NCBI RefSeq assembly: GCF_003234795.2
Contig: NZ_CP126268.1
Coordinates: 620,001 to 684,000 of the forward strand
Reading direction: 5' to 3'
DNA: 64,000 nucleotides
Source: Curtobacterium sp. MCLR17_032
Lineage (GTDB): Bacteria; Actinomycetota; Actinomycetes; Actinomycetales; Microbacteriaceae
Of this stretch, positions 1 through 8,280 are shown in pieces. The stretch's first letter is position 1. Every line of letters begins with the position of its first letter. The notes under the pieces were generated by a model. The model saw nothing but the letters and a program-made list of their open reading frames with translations. It did no database searches and had not been told where the DNA came from. A program made the translations under genes and the position numbers.

Positions 1-1405
1 CGACGCGGATCATGCCGCCGTCGTCGGGGAAGGACAGCGCGGTGTTGCCGAGGACGTACGTGTCGTACTGGTTCGTGACCCAGCGCTTGTCGGAGAGGTT
101 CGGCGACCCGAGCAGCTGCAGGAACTGCGCCTTGAGGGCCGGGCCGGTCTCCGGACGGTCGAGCGACTCGGCGCCGTCGGCCTGCAGCGCGTCGATCCAG
201 GTCGGGTAGGCGACCGGGCGGTCGTACACGGGGCCGTCGACGGCGACGGTGCGCGGGTCGACGTTGACGATCTCCTGGCCCTGCCAGTCGATGACGAGAC
301 GGCCGGTGCCGGTGACCTCGCCGAGCACGCTGGTCTCGACCTCCCACTTGCCGACGACCTCGAGGAAGGCGTCGAGCTTGTCGGGGCGGACGACCGCCAT
401 CATGCGCTCCTGGCTCTCCGACATGAGGATCTCCTCTGCCGTGAGCGACGGGTCGCGGAGCAGGACGTCGTCGAGGGAGATGTGCATCCCGCCGTCGCCG
501 TTGCTGGCGAGTTCGCTCGTCGCGCAGGAGATGCCCGCGGCGCCGAGGTCCTGGATGCCCTCGACGAGCTCTTTCTGGAACAGCTCGAGGCAGCACTCGA
601 TGAGGACCTTCTCGGCGAAGGGGTCGCCCACTTGGACCGCAGGACGCTTGGTCGGGCCGCCCTCGGTGAAGGTGTCGGACGCCAGGATCGAGGCCCCGCC
701 GATGCCGTCGCCACCCGTGCGGGCACCGAAGAGCACGACCTTGTTGCCCGCGCCGGAGGCGTTCGCCAGGTGCAGGTCCTCGTGACGCAGGACGCCGACC
801 GCCAGTGCGTTCACCAGCGGGTTGCCCTGGTACACCGGGTCGAAGTAGGTCTCGCCGCCGATGTTCGGCAGACCCAGGCAGTTGCCGTAGAACGAGATGC
901 CGCCGACGACCCCGTGCACGACGCGTGCGGTGTCCTCGTGGTCGATCGCACCGAAGCGGAGCTGGTCCATCACCGCGACCGGACGGGCACCCATCGAGAT
1001 GATGTCGCGGACGATGCCGCCGACACCGGTGGCCGCGCCCTGGTACGGCTCGACGTAGGACGGGTGGTTGTGCGACTCGACCTTGAAGGTCACCGCCCAG
1101 CCGTCGCCGACGTCGACGACGCCGGCGTTCTCGCCCATGCCGACCATCAGGTTCTTGGTCATCTCCGGCGTGACCTTCTTGCCGAACTGCCGGAGGTAGT
1201 TCTTGCTCGACTTGTAGGAGCAGTGCTCGGACCACATGACCGAGTACATGGCGAGCTCACCCGAGGTGGGGCGGCGGCCGAGGATCTCGCGGATCTTCGC
1301 GTACTCGTCGGCCTTCAGCCCGAGTGCCGCGTAGGGCTGTTCCTTGTCGGGCGTCTCGGCGGCGTCCTGGACGGTGTCGGGCTTCGGGCGGACGGGCGTG
1401 GTCAC
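1..1405 (-). CDS. purL: Phosphoribosylformylglycinamidine synthase subunit PurL (3' part outside window)
   Basis: Large subunit of FGAM synthase, which turns FGAR plus glutamine-derived ammonia and ATP into FGAM in de novo purine synthesis. The readable N-terminal 468 residues contain [36 protein letters not shown], the ATP-binding SHNHPS, and [13 protein letters not shown], all standard for the short PurL that needs PurS and PurQ. The frame leaves the left edge, so about 300 residues are missing. The start is GTG at 1405, 47 nt downstream of the purQ stop, with only a weak GGGA upstream. It is the third gene of a leftward purS-purQ-purL unit. A duplicated GCGACTCCAG lies in the purQ-purL gap. 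Confidence 0.96.
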   Translation of the reverse strand, partial: MTTPVRPKPDTVQDAAETPDKEQPYAALGLKADEYAKIREILGRRPTSGELAMYSVMWSEHCSYKSSKNYLRQFGKKVTPEMTKNLMVGMGENAGVVDVGDGWAVTFKVESHNHPSYVEPYQGAATGVGGIVRDIISMGARPVAVMDQLRFGAIDHEDTARVVHGVVGGISFYGNCLGLPNIGGETYFDPVYQGNPLVNALAVGVLRHEDLHLANASGAGNKVVLFGARTGGDGIGGASILASDTFTEGGPTKRPAVQVGDPFAEKVLIECCLELFQKELVEGIQDLGAAGISCATSELASNGDGGMHISLDDVLLRDPSLTAEEILMSESQERMMAVVRPDKLDAFLEVVGKWEVETSVLGEVTGTGRLVIDWQGQEIVNVDPRTVAVDGPVYDRPVAYPTWIDALQADGAESLDRPETGPALKAQFLQLLGSPNLSDKRWVTNQYDTYVLGNTALSFPDDGGMIRV

Positions 1406-1452
1406 GGTGTTGTCGTTCCCTGTCACTGGAGTCGCGGGCGCTGGAGTCGCGG

Positions 1453-2154
1453 TCACTTGACGAGCGCGCGCTCGATCACGGAGGTGAAGAAGGTGAGGCC
1501 GTCCGTACCGGAGGCCATGGCCGCGCGGGTGTCCGGGCCGAACCCGGGCTCCGTCGCGTGCTCGGGGTGCGGCATCAGGCCGACGACGTTGCCGCGCTCG
1601 TTCGAGACACCGGCGATGTCGTCGATCGACCCGTTCGGGTTGACGCCGACGTAGCGGAAGACGACCTGACCGTTGTCCTCGATGCGCTTGATCTCGTCCG
1701 CATCGGCGACGAACCGGCCGTCGGCGTTCTTCAGCGGGATGGTGATCTCCTGCTGCGCGTCGAAGCCCGAGGTCCAGGCGGTGTCGGCGTTCTCGACGCG
1801 GAGCACCTGGTCGCGGCGGATGAACTGCTGGTGGGCGTTCCGCGTGTGTGCGCCGGGGACCAGACGGGCCTCGGCGAGCATCTGGAAGCCGTTGCAGATG
1901 CCGAGCACGGGCATGCCCTTGCCGGCGACGTCGATGACCTCGGCCATGATCGGTGCCTTGGCGGCGATGGCACCGGCACGGAGGTAGTCCCCGTACGAGA
2001 ACCCGCCCGGCAGGACGATCGCGTCGACACCCTGGAGGTCGTGGTCACCGTGCCAGAGCGCCACCGGCTCCGCCCCGGCCAGACGCACGGCACGCTGGGC
2101 GTCGCGGTCGTCGAGCGAGCCGGGGAAGGTGATGACCCCGATGCGCATCGTCAC
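1453..2154 (-). CDS. purQ: Phosphoribosylformylglycinamidine synthase subunit PurQ (glutaminase)
   Basis: Glutamine amidotransferase subunit that feeds ammonia to PurL. At 233 aa it is normal length for the family. Visible motifs are [12 protein letters not shown] at the N-terminus, [12 protein letters not shown], the nucleophile-elbow Cys in GICNGFQ (about residue 90), and the C-terminal His/Glu pair in MPHPEHA. The ATG overlaps the purS stop (ATGA, 2151-2154), so the two subunits are translationally coupled. That fits their stoichiometric PurSQL complex. Confidence 0.97.
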   Translation of the reverse strand: MTMRIGVITFPGSLDDRDAQRAVRLAGAEPVALWHGDHDLQGVDAIVLPGGFSYGDYLRAGAIAAKAPIMAEVIDVAGKGMPVLGICNGFQMLAEARLVPGAHTRNAHQQFIRRDQVLRVENADTAWTSGFDAQQEITIPLKNADGRFVADADEIKRIEDNGQVVFRYVGVNPNGSIDDIAGVSNERGNVVGLMPHPEHATEPGFGPDTRAAMASGTDGLTFFTSVIERALVK

Positions 2155-2399
2155 TCGACGACGCTCACGGAGACGACGTCCTCGATGACTGCGTTCGAGA
2201 AGACGTCGACCGCGATCTCGCGGACCTCGGCGAGCGTGGCGTCGTCGACGGGACCGTCGACGGACACCTCGAATCGCTTGCCGATGCGGACGTTGGTCAG
2301 GTCGTTCTTGCCGAGGCGGGCCAGGGCGTTGCCCACGGCCTTGCCCTGGGGGTCGAGGATCTCGGCCTTCGGCATGACCTCGACGACGATCGTTGGCAC
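2151..2399 (-). CDS. purS: Phosphoribosylformylglycinamidine synthase subunit PurS
   Basis: Small (82 aa) scaffold subunit of the three-part FGAM synthase. It has the family opening ([19 protein letters not shown]), a middle [10 protein letters not shown] and a [10 protein letters not shown] end. It is the first gene of the leftward purSQL unit. A -10-like TAGACT reads leftward at 2444-2439. The coding region of the divergent PadR gene begins 168 bp away. Confidence 0.95.
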   Translation of the reverse strand: MPTIVVEVMPKAEILDPQGKAVGNALARLGKNDLTNVRIGKRFEVSVDGPVDDATLAEVREIAVDVFSNAVIEDVVSVSVVE

Positions 2400-2470
2400 G
2401 TGTTCACTCCAGCACAGGGGTCGGGTGGGGACGCGTCCAGTCTAGGTCCAGCGCACGGCGCGTCGGGCGC

Positions 2471-2499
2471 TTGTGGAGAACTGGTCCACGACGTACTAT
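2471..2499 (+). promoter_or_regulatory. Promoter of padR-MFS operon
   Basis: TTGTGG (2471-2476), a 17-bp spacer and TACTAT (2494-2499) form a good sigma-70-type promoter reading right. The GTG start of the PadR gene is 68 bp downstream. Confidence 0.6.
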
Positions 2500-2504
2500 T
2501 CCAA

Positions 2505-2524
2505 GTCGAACATTCGGCTTCGAC
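2505..2524. promoter_or_regulatory. Dyad likely bound by the adjacent PadR regulator
   Basis: GTCGAA-N8-TTCGAC lies just downstream of the -10 box at 2494-2499, where a bound repressor would block transcription start. PadR regulators usually control their own operon. Assigning this dyad to PadR is inference. Confidence 0.4.
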
Positions 2525-2566
2525 CGTTCGATCCACTCGCACGTCCACACACCCCCGGGAGGCACG

Positions 2567-3193
2567 GTGTCGGAACTGACGCCCCTCGCCTACGCGGCAC
2601 TCGGGCTCCTGAACGAGGGGCCCACCCACCCCTACGAGATGTTCCAGACGATGGTGCACCGACGGGACGCCCGGAACGTCAAGGTCCGGCCCGGCACGCT
2701 CTACCACCAGGTCGGACGACTCGTCGAGCTCGGTCACGCCCAGGCAGTGGGTACCGAGCGCGAGGGGAACCGGCCCGAGCGCACGACGTACGCCATCACG
2801 GACCAGGGCAGGACGGTCCTCCACGACGGTCTGCTCCACCTGCTCACCGAGCCCGCGGACGAGTACCCGGTCTTCCACCTGGCCGTCGCCGAGATCGAGA
2901 ACATCGCGCGCGACGAGGCGGTCTCCGCCCTGTCCGCACGTGCTTCCGCCCTCGAGCGCAAGCAGGCCGAGACGGACGAGATCCTCGACGTCGTCCTGGC
3001 CAAGGACCTGCCCGAGCGGTACTGGCTGGACGTGTCGTACGTCCGTGCCATGCTCGCCGCGCAGATCGAGTGGTTGCACGCCACCGTCGCACGCATCGAG
3101 CGTGGCGACGTCCCCTGGGGCGGTCCGGATCCCGGACCCCACGCCCCCGCAGACAACACGATGAACAGCAACAGCAAGGACACCACTCGATGA
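2567..3193 (+). CDS. PadR-family transcriptional regulator
   Basis: 208-aa regulator with an N-terminal winged helix (LAYAALGLLNEGPTHPYEMF... RPGTLYHQVGRLVELGHAQ... TYAITDQGR) and a C-terminal helical Vir_C-like dimerisation part rich in Glu and Arg. The GTG start is chosen because GGGAGG sits 4 nt upstream (2557-2562) and protein homology begins here; a TTG further upstream in frame has no support. Its stop overlaps the ATG of the MFS exporter (ATGA). The pair therefore looks like a drug-responsive repressor with its pump. Confidence 0.9.
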   Translation: MSELTPLAYAALGLLNEGPTHPYEMFQTMVHRRDARNVKVRPGTLYHQVGRLVELGHAQAVGTEREGNRPERTTYAITDQGRTVLHDGLLHLLTEPADEYPVFHLAVAEIENIARDEAVSALSARASALERKQAETDEILDVVLAKDLPERYWLDVSYVRAMLAAQIEWLHATVARIERGDVPWGGPDPGPHAPADNTMNSNSKDTTR

Positions 3194-4836
3194 CATCCGC
3201 ATCAACCGCCGCCGACCTGGAGCACGGCAAGAAGCCGTGGCCAGCGCTCTGGGCACTCGTCGTCGGCTTCTTCATGATCCTCGTCGACTCGACGATCGTC
3301 TCGGTCGCGACGCCGACCATCGCCAAGGCGCTCGACGCCGACATCAACGCCGTCATCTGGGTGACCAGCGCCTACCTGCTGGCGTACGCCGTGCCCCTGC
3401 TCATCACCGGGCGTCTCGGTGACCGCTTCGGCCCGAAGGTGCTCTACCAGGTCGGGCTCGTCGTCTTCACCCTCGCCAGCCTGTGGTGTGGTCTCGCCGG
3501 GTCGATCGAGATGCTCATCCTCGCCCGCGTCGTGCAGGGCCTCGGCGCCGCGATGATGACCCCGCAGACGATGTCCGTCATCACGCGGATCTTCCCGCCG
3601 CAGAACCGTGGCGCGGCCATGGGCCTCTGGGGTGCCGTCGCCGGTGTCGCGTCGCTCGTCGGCCCGATCGTCGGCGGCCTGCTCGTCGACGGCTTCGGAT
3701 GGGAGTGGATCTTCTTCGTCAACGTCCCCGTCGGCATCGTCGCGTTCGTCCTCGCGCAGAAGTTCGTCCCGTCCTTCGAGCGCCACGGTCACCGCTTCGA
3801 CTACCTCGGCATCGTGCTCTCCGCCGTCGGTCTGTTCTTGCTCGTCTTCGGCATCCAGGAGGGCGAGACCTACGACTGGGGCACCATCACCGGCCCGATC
3901 TCGGTCTGGTCGCTGATCATCGCCGGCATCGTCGTGCTCGTCGCGTTCGTCGTCTGGCAGGGCGTGCAGAAGGGCGAGCCGCTGCTGCCCCTCGGCCTGT
4001 TCAAGGACCGCAACTTCACCCTGGCGAACATCGCGATCACCGCGGTCGGCGTCGCGATCTCGTCCTTCGCGCTGCCGATCATGCTCTGGGCGCAGGACGT
4101 CCTGCGCTTCTCGCCGACCCAGGCCGCACTGCTGCTCGTGCCGCAGGCGGTCATCTCGGCCGGCCTCGCGCCGTTCGTCGGCAAGAAGCTCAACGTCTGG
4201 AACCCGCGTTGGGTGGCGTCCTTCGGCCTCGCCTGCTTCTCCGGTGGCCTGTTCTGGTTCGGTGCGCTGATCGCAGCCAACGCCGACTGGGGCTGGGTGC
4301 TCCTGCCGAGCGCCCTGCTCGGCCTCGCCAACGCCTGCATGTGGGGACCGCTGTCCGTCTCCGCCACGCGCAACCTGCCGCCGCGTCTGGCCGGTGCCGG
4401 CTCGGGTGTCTACAACACCACCCGTCAGATCGGTGCGGTGCTCGGTTCCGCCGGCATCGCCGCCCTGATGGAGGCCCGCATCACCGCCGAGTTCCCGCAG
4501 CAGTCCGGCGGTTCCGGCGCTGGTGCCGAGCAGACCGGGTCGCTGCCCGGGTTCCTGCTCGAGCCGTTCTCGCGAGCCATGGGCCAGTCCCTCGTCCTGC
4601 CGGCCGTCGTGCTCATCGCTGCGATCGTGGCCGCGCTGTTCCTGGCGAAGCCGAAGCAGACCGTCGCCTGGAAGCAGACCGGTTCGGTCGCCACGCAGCC
4701 CGACGGGTCCGCCGACGCGGCTCCGGCCGACGGCGAGCGGGAGCACGTCGGTGCCCACGCCGCGGCCGCCGCACCCGCGACCGCCGCGGACGAGCTCGCC
4801 GCCGGGCAGCACCCGGGCAAGCACGTCGAGGCGTAG
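3190..4836 (+). CDS. MFS exporter, DHA2 family (14 TM, EmrB/QacA type)
   Basis: 548-aa proton-coupled multidrug exporter of the cytoplasmic membrane. Characteristic segments are the TM1 motif DSTIVSVATPTIAKAL, motif A GRLGDRFGPKVLY after TM2, the TM4 region ARVVQGLGAAMMTP, and motif C GAVAGVASLVGPIVGGLLVD in TM5. About 14 hydrophobic helices can be counted. A C-terminal Ala-rich tail of about 60 residues follows the last helix. It is coupled to the PadR gene by a 4-nt overlap and followed by a strong terminator. The substrate cannot be read from sequence. Confidence 0.92.
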   Translation: MTSASTAADLEHGKKPWPALWALVVGFFMILVDSTIVSVATPTIAKALDADINAVIWVTSAYLLAYAVPLLITGRLGDRFGPKVLYQVGLVVFTLASLWCGLAGSIEMLILARVVQGLGAAMMTPQTMSVITRIFPPQNRGAAMGLWGAVAGVASLVGPIVGGLLVDGFGWEWIFFVNVPVGIVAFVLAQKFVPSFERHGHRFDYLGIVLSAVGLFLLVFGIQEGETYDWGTITGPISVWSLIIAGIVVLVAFVVWQGVQKGEPLLPLGLFKDRNFTLANIAITAVGVAISSFALPIMLWAQDVLRFSPTQAALLLVPQAVISAGLAPFVGKKLNVWNPRWVASFGLACFSGGLFWFGALIAANADWGWVLLPSALLGLANACMWGPLSVSATRNLPPRLAGAGSGVYNTTRQIGAVLGSAGIAALMEARITAEFPQQSGGSGAGAEQTGSLPGFLLEPFSRAMGQSLVLPAVVLIAAIVAALFLAKPKQTVAWKQTGSVATQPDGSADAAPADGEREHVGAHAAAAAPATAADELAAGQHPGKHVEA

Positions 4837-4856
4837 TCCGAGCGTCCTGCACCACC

Positions 4857-4891
4857 GGAACCCCGGTCCCTCCTCGAGGGGCCGGGGTTCC
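4857..4891 (+). terminator. Rho-independent-like hairpin after the MFS gene
   Basis: GGAACCCCGG (4857-4866) pairs with CCGGGGTTCC (4882-4891), and the loop contains CCCTC/GAGGG. It starts 20 nt after the MFS stop. There is no U tract, as is common in very GC-rich actinobacteria. Confidence 0.7.
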
Positions 4892-4952
4892 GTCGTGTCG
4901 GGGGGCCTGGTGTCTGGGGGTCTCGCGGGTCCAGGCCGGTCGGCGTGGTTGC

Positions 4953-5298
4953 CGAGCGGGCGGAAGTGCGCCGCTGGCGTCCGCGGAACCGGGGGATTCC
5001 GCCCGCTCGCGGGGTGCGCGGCCCGTGGACCGTCGCCGAGGCGGGCGGAGGCCAGCGAGCGGGCGGGAACGCGCCTCCCGGGTCGCCCGCCTCAGGCGAT
5101 TCCGCCCGCTCACCCCGTCACGCGCACTTGCCGGCCAGCCCGGGAGGCCCGCCCCGCGTCGAGCGGGCGGATTCTCACCCCCTGTGCTCGCGGCACCCGG
5201 TTCTTCCGCCCGCTCGCGCGCAGCGGACGCCCGGCGCGGGTCGAACGGGCAGATCCGCGCGGCTCGAAGCCCTCAGACCCTTGTGTTCCGCCCGCTCG
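4953..5298. repeat. Array of four 57-bp palindromic units (REP-like)
   Basis: Four units occupy 4953-5009, 5056-5112, 5160-5216 and 5242-5298. Each is exactly 57 bp: an outer arm CGAGCGGGCGGAA, 31 bp of non-conserved sequence, then the inverse arm TTCCGCCCGCTCG. Unit 4 has a degenerate left arm (CGAACGGGCAGAT), and the last base of unit 2 is A. Gaps between units are 46, 47 and 25 bp. No convincing gene lies in 4837-5357. Fixed length with a variable interior suggests a structural or protein-binding constraint on the arms. Confidence 0.8.
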
Positions 5299-5357
5299 CG
5301 CCGGCAGGCCGGACCTCCGGGCAGCCCGCGCTGCCCACGCCGCGCGCGCCCCACCCC

Positions 5358-6092
5358 TCAGGGCCGACGCTGCAGGTGCTCCCGCGTCAGCGCGTCCATC
5401 TGCTCGTCCGTCAGGTCGTCGACCTCGCGGGCCTCGCGGCGGTCGGAGCGCTGCCACCGGATGAAGAGGGCGATGAGCACGGGGACGTCCGCCACCTCCG
5501 CGATGAACCACAGCAGGTCGCCCGCCAGGTGCTGGTCGCGCAGCGGCGACGGCGCCCACGGCACGTGCAACGCCACCCGTCCGGCTCCGTCCAGCACGTG
5601 GTCGCTGACGCGCATCACGACCGCTGGTACCGCGTCGAGCACGAGCTCCACGAACGCCAACAGGAACTCGGCGGTGGCGAAGGCAGAGGAGCGGAGCACC
5701 CCGACCTCGGACAGCGGCGCGAGCAGGCCGAAGCCCAGGACTGGCACCAGGACGGTGATCCCCACACTGCTCAGCAGGGACTGCCGGAGCACGGCTGCCA
5801 GCGGGGTGAGCATCACGCAAAACAGCGCGAGGGCGACCAGCGGCGAGACGATCGCGTTGCCGAGGAACCGTGCCGGGCGCGACCGCAGGACGGCGTCGGC
5901 GGATTCGGCGAGGTGGGTCGGGCCTCCCGTCCGCAGCAACGCGAACGGGCCGGACAGCGCGGCGAAGGTGGGGACCGCGAAGAAGAGGACGGCGATCCGC
6001 AGGACGAAGGCCCACCGCAGCTGGCGGTCGTACTGGCCGACGATCCCGAACTGCACGACGGCGAACAGGGCGAGTGCGGCGACGAACGCCAA
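5358..6092 (-). CDS. ctaG: CtaG-like cytochrome c oxidase assembly protein (start codon unclear)
   Basis: Polytopic membrane protein of the caa3_CtaG family, proposed to help copper delivery or assembly of cytochrome c oxidase. The coordinates use TTG 6092, the only canonical in-frame start. Family-like sequence clearly continues upstream in the same open frame to about 6215 (FWSTWHVDPLAAALL, a first TM segment, then RWPWWRTLAF). No ATG, GTG or TTG exists in that frame between the upstream stop and 6092. An ATG at 6269 with a GGAGGA close by is one frame off. Either there is a 1-bp frameshift near the N-terminus or a non-canonical start. Several TM segments and a charged C-terminus (RWQRSDRREAREVDDL) follow. 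Confidence 0.75.
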   Translation of the reverse strand: MAFVAALALFAVVQFGIVGQYDRQLRWAFVLRIAVLFFAVPTFAALSGPFALLRTGGPTHLAESADAVLRSRPARFLGNAIVSPLVALALFCVMLTPLAAVLRQSLLSSVGITVLVPVLGFGLLAPLSEVGVLRSSAFATAEFLLAFVELVLDAVPAVVMRVSDHVLDGAGRVALHVPWAPSPLRDQHLAGDLLWFIAEVADVPVLIALFIRWQRSDRREAREVDDLTDEQMDALTREHLQRRP

Positions 6093-6238
6093 GGTCCGCC
6101 ACCACGGCCAGCGAGCGCCGCGGCGGCGTGCGGCGACCAGGCCGGCGCCGTACGCGACGGCGGCGACGACGAGGAGCGCCGCCGCCAGGGGGTCGACGTG
6201 CCAGGTGCTCCAGAACTCGGAGGGTGACGGCGTGGGGT

Positions 6239-6287
6239 GCCTCCCGGTGGTCGCGCTGCGGGAGACATCTTCCTCCGGCCGGGAGGC
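6239..6287. repeat. GCCTCCCGG / CCGGGAGGC palindromic element
   Basis: GCCTCCCGG (6239-6247) and its exact inverse CCGGGAGGC (6279-6287) flank 31 bp that include the out-of-frame ATG and ribosome-binding site of the ctaG region. Related dyads recur elsewhere in the window, both between genes and inside coding linkers. Confidence 0.5.
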
Positions 6288-6315
6288 GCGACCCGGCTCC
6301 GGCAGATGAGGATCC

Positions 6316-7620
6316 CTACATGGTCCGCACGCCCCGGGCCGCGACCGTCTTGCTCAGCAACCCCGTGCCGACCGGGATGGCGACCGCTCCGAGGAGCGCG
6401 AGCGGGAACGAGAGGTGCAGCTGCATCACCGCGAACGCCGGGCCGATCGTGCAGAGCGCCGCGACCGCGAGGACCGGCCAGGCCGGGCGGTCCGCACCGG
6501 GGACGAGGCGGGGGAGCGGGCGGTCGAAGCGCCGGACGGCCCGGGCGACGCCGAGGGTGGCGGCGAGCAGGACGACCACCGCGATCACACGGGTGGCCCA
6601 CCAGGTGCGCGAGCCCGGGTCGGGGAACGGCAGCCCGACGAGCAGCCCGATGCCGTTGAGCAGGATGAAGAGCGGCAGGTGCCACAGGTAGATCGTCATG
6701 CCGTCGCGGCCGAGCAGGAACACGACGGCCTGCGCGGGACGGGTGTGCATCAGCCGTGTCAGGGGAGCGTGCACGAGCTGGACCAGGCAGGCCTGCCCGA
6801 CCGCGAGCAGTGCCAGCGGCAGCATCGGCGGGTTGAGGTCCTGCAGCATGTCCGGCGCCCAGAGTCCGACCGAGGTGAGCGGCACGAGGACGGCGTAGGC
6901 GACGACCGCGACCCCCGCCAGCAGGAGCTTCGAGCGTCGGGCGAACCAGCCGTCGGCCCAGAGGAACCCGAGCTGCTGGGCGAACAGCCACACCGGGCCG
7001 AGGTTGAGCAGCCCGACCTCGGCGACCCCGGTGGCGAGCCGGACGCCGTCGACCGCCGCGGCCAGCAGGAGCAGCACCGCCAGCGTGCGCCACGGGGCGG
7101 TGGCGTGCAGCCGGGCCATCAGCGGCACGCAGCACTGGGTGATGCCGTAGGCGGCGAGGAACCAGAGCGGCGACCCGATCCCGAACGCCAACTCACCCAG
7201 CAGGTCCGCCGGTGTGCCGAGGACGGTTGCGATGCCGAGCCCGACCGCGAGCACCGCGAACAGGGGCACCGCGGGCCGGTACAGCCGCACGAGCCGGGTC
7301 GCCACGTAGTCCCGCGCCCCACCACCACGCGCGACGGTGCTGCGCCAGCCGACCGCGCTCGCGAAGCCGCCGACGACGAAGAAGAGGGGCATGACCTGGC
7401 CGATCCAGGTCGCCGCCACGTACCAGGGCAGTTCCTGCAGCGGGCTCGTCACCCGGAGGCCCGCGGCGTCGGAGCCGACGCCGACCATCGTGACGTGCAC
7501 GAAGACGACGAGGACGACGCAGGCCGTCCGGATGAGGTCGACGACCAGGTCCCGCTGCGCGATGGCCCCCCGGACGTCCTGAGCGGTGTTCGCCGACGTG
7601 TCGGCCTGCTGCATGGACAT
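6316..7620 (-). CDS. Acyltransferase-3 family membrane protein (OafA/WecH type)
   Basis: 434-aa protein with about ten TM helices. It has the family opening RDLVVDLIRTACVVLVVFVH (catalytic-type His at the end of TM1), PLFFVVGGFASAVGW, a basic segment RDYVATRLVRLYRPAV, and the late motif GRDGMTIYLWHLPLF. These enzymes transfer acetyl or other acyl groups to envelope sugars, antibiotics or lipids. The acceptor here is unknown. It stands alone, divergent from the Fur-family gene. A CACGATCGTG palindrome (7676-7685) lies in the shared upstream region. Confidence 0.85.
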   Translation of the reverse strand: MSMQQADTSANTAQDVRGAIAQRDLVVDLIRTACVVLVVFVHVTMVGVGSDAAGLRVTSPLQELPWYVAATWIGQVMPLFFVVGGFASAVGWRSTVARGGGARDYVATRLVRLYRPAVPLFAVLAVGLGIATVLGTPADLLGELAFGIGSPLWFLAAYGITQCCVPLMARLHATAPWRTLAVLLLLAAAVDGVRLATGVAEVGLLNLGPVWLFAQQLGFLWADGWFARRSKLLLAGVAVVAYAVLVPLTSVGLWAPDMLQDLNPPMLPLALLAVGQACLVQLVHAPLTRLMHTRPAQAVVFLLGRDGMTIYLWHLPLFILLNGIGLLVGLPFPDPGSRTWWATRVIAVVVLLAATLGVARAVRRFDRPLPRLVPGADRPAWPVLAVAALCTIGPAFAVMQLHLSFPLALLGAVAIPVGTGLLSKTVAARGVRTM

Positions 7621-7754
7621 GGCAGGACGCTACCGGTCGTTCCACCCCTCCCAGGCAGGGTTCAGCCGATCGCGACACGATCGTGACACATTGCATTCCG
7701 GGAGGCGCATGTGTCGCCTGCAGGACCGCCTCCGCCGTGTACAGTGGGCGTTGT

Positions 7755-7769
7755 CTTGAATCCTGCAAG
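7755..7769. promoter_or_regulatory. Candidate Fur-family operator
   Basis: CTTGAATCCTGCAAG has the dyad CTTGnA-N3-TnCAAG. It sits 13 bp before the regulator's ATG, just downstream of a TACAGT -10-like box. This placement fits autorepression; the assignment is inference. Confidence 0.35.
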
Positions 7770-7782
7770 AGAAGGGCTCCGC

Positions 7783-8250
7783 ATGGTCGACGACACCGAA
7801 CTGCTCCGCGGAGCCGGCCTCCGCGTCACCGCGCCGCGTCTCGCCGCCCTCCGGGCCATCGAGACCCGACCGCACACCACCGCCGACGACCTGGTCACGG
7901 CGCTCGCCGCCGAACTCCCGACCACCAGTCACCAGGCGGTCTACGGCGTCCTCGGCGCACTGACCGGCGCCGGACTCGTGCGCCGCATCGAACCGGCGGG
8001 CAGCCCCGCCCGCTACGAACGGCGGACGGGCGACAACCACCACCACATCGTCTGCACCATGTGCGGTGCGATCGGTGACGTGGACTGCGCCGTCGGACAC
8101 GCGCCGTGCCTGACGCCGTCCGAGACCCACGGCTTCGCCGTCACCACCGCCGAGGTCACCTACTGGGGGATCTGCGAGCAGTGTGCGGCAGCCGAGCAGA
8201 GCGGCATCGACACCGATGCCGTAGCTGCGAATCGACCCGAGCCATCCTGA
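7783..8250 (+). CDS. Fur-family peroxide/metal-sensing regulator
   Basis: 155-aa ferric uptake regulator-family repressor. It has a winged-helix N-terminus (LRVTAPRLAALRAI... TSHQAVYGVLGALTGAGLVRRIEP), the HHH metal region GDNHHHIVCTMCG, and a second Cys pair CEQC near the C-terminus, together a structural Zn site. The ATG at 7783 starts exactly at the family N-terminus; longer in-frame starts are not supported. The catalase gene follows 30 bp later on the same strand, so it is probably a CatR/FurA/PerR-like repressor of catalase that loses DNA binding on oxidation. Confidence 0.88.
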   Translation: MVDDTELLRGAGLRVTAPRLAALRAIETRPHTTADDLVTALAAELPTTSHQAVYGVLGALTGAGLVRRIEPAGSPARYERRTGDNHHHIVCTMCGAIGDVDCAVGHAPCLTPSETHGFAVTTAEVTYWGICEQCAAAEQSGIDTDAVAANRPEPS

Positions 8251-8280
8251 CCGAACCTACGTTCCACCTGAGGAGGAACC

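Noticed and set aside
4953..5298. The 57-bp units as integron attC sites
   Set aside because: Length is in range but the arms lack the RYYYAAC/GTTRRRY core sites, and there is no integrase or cassette ORF.
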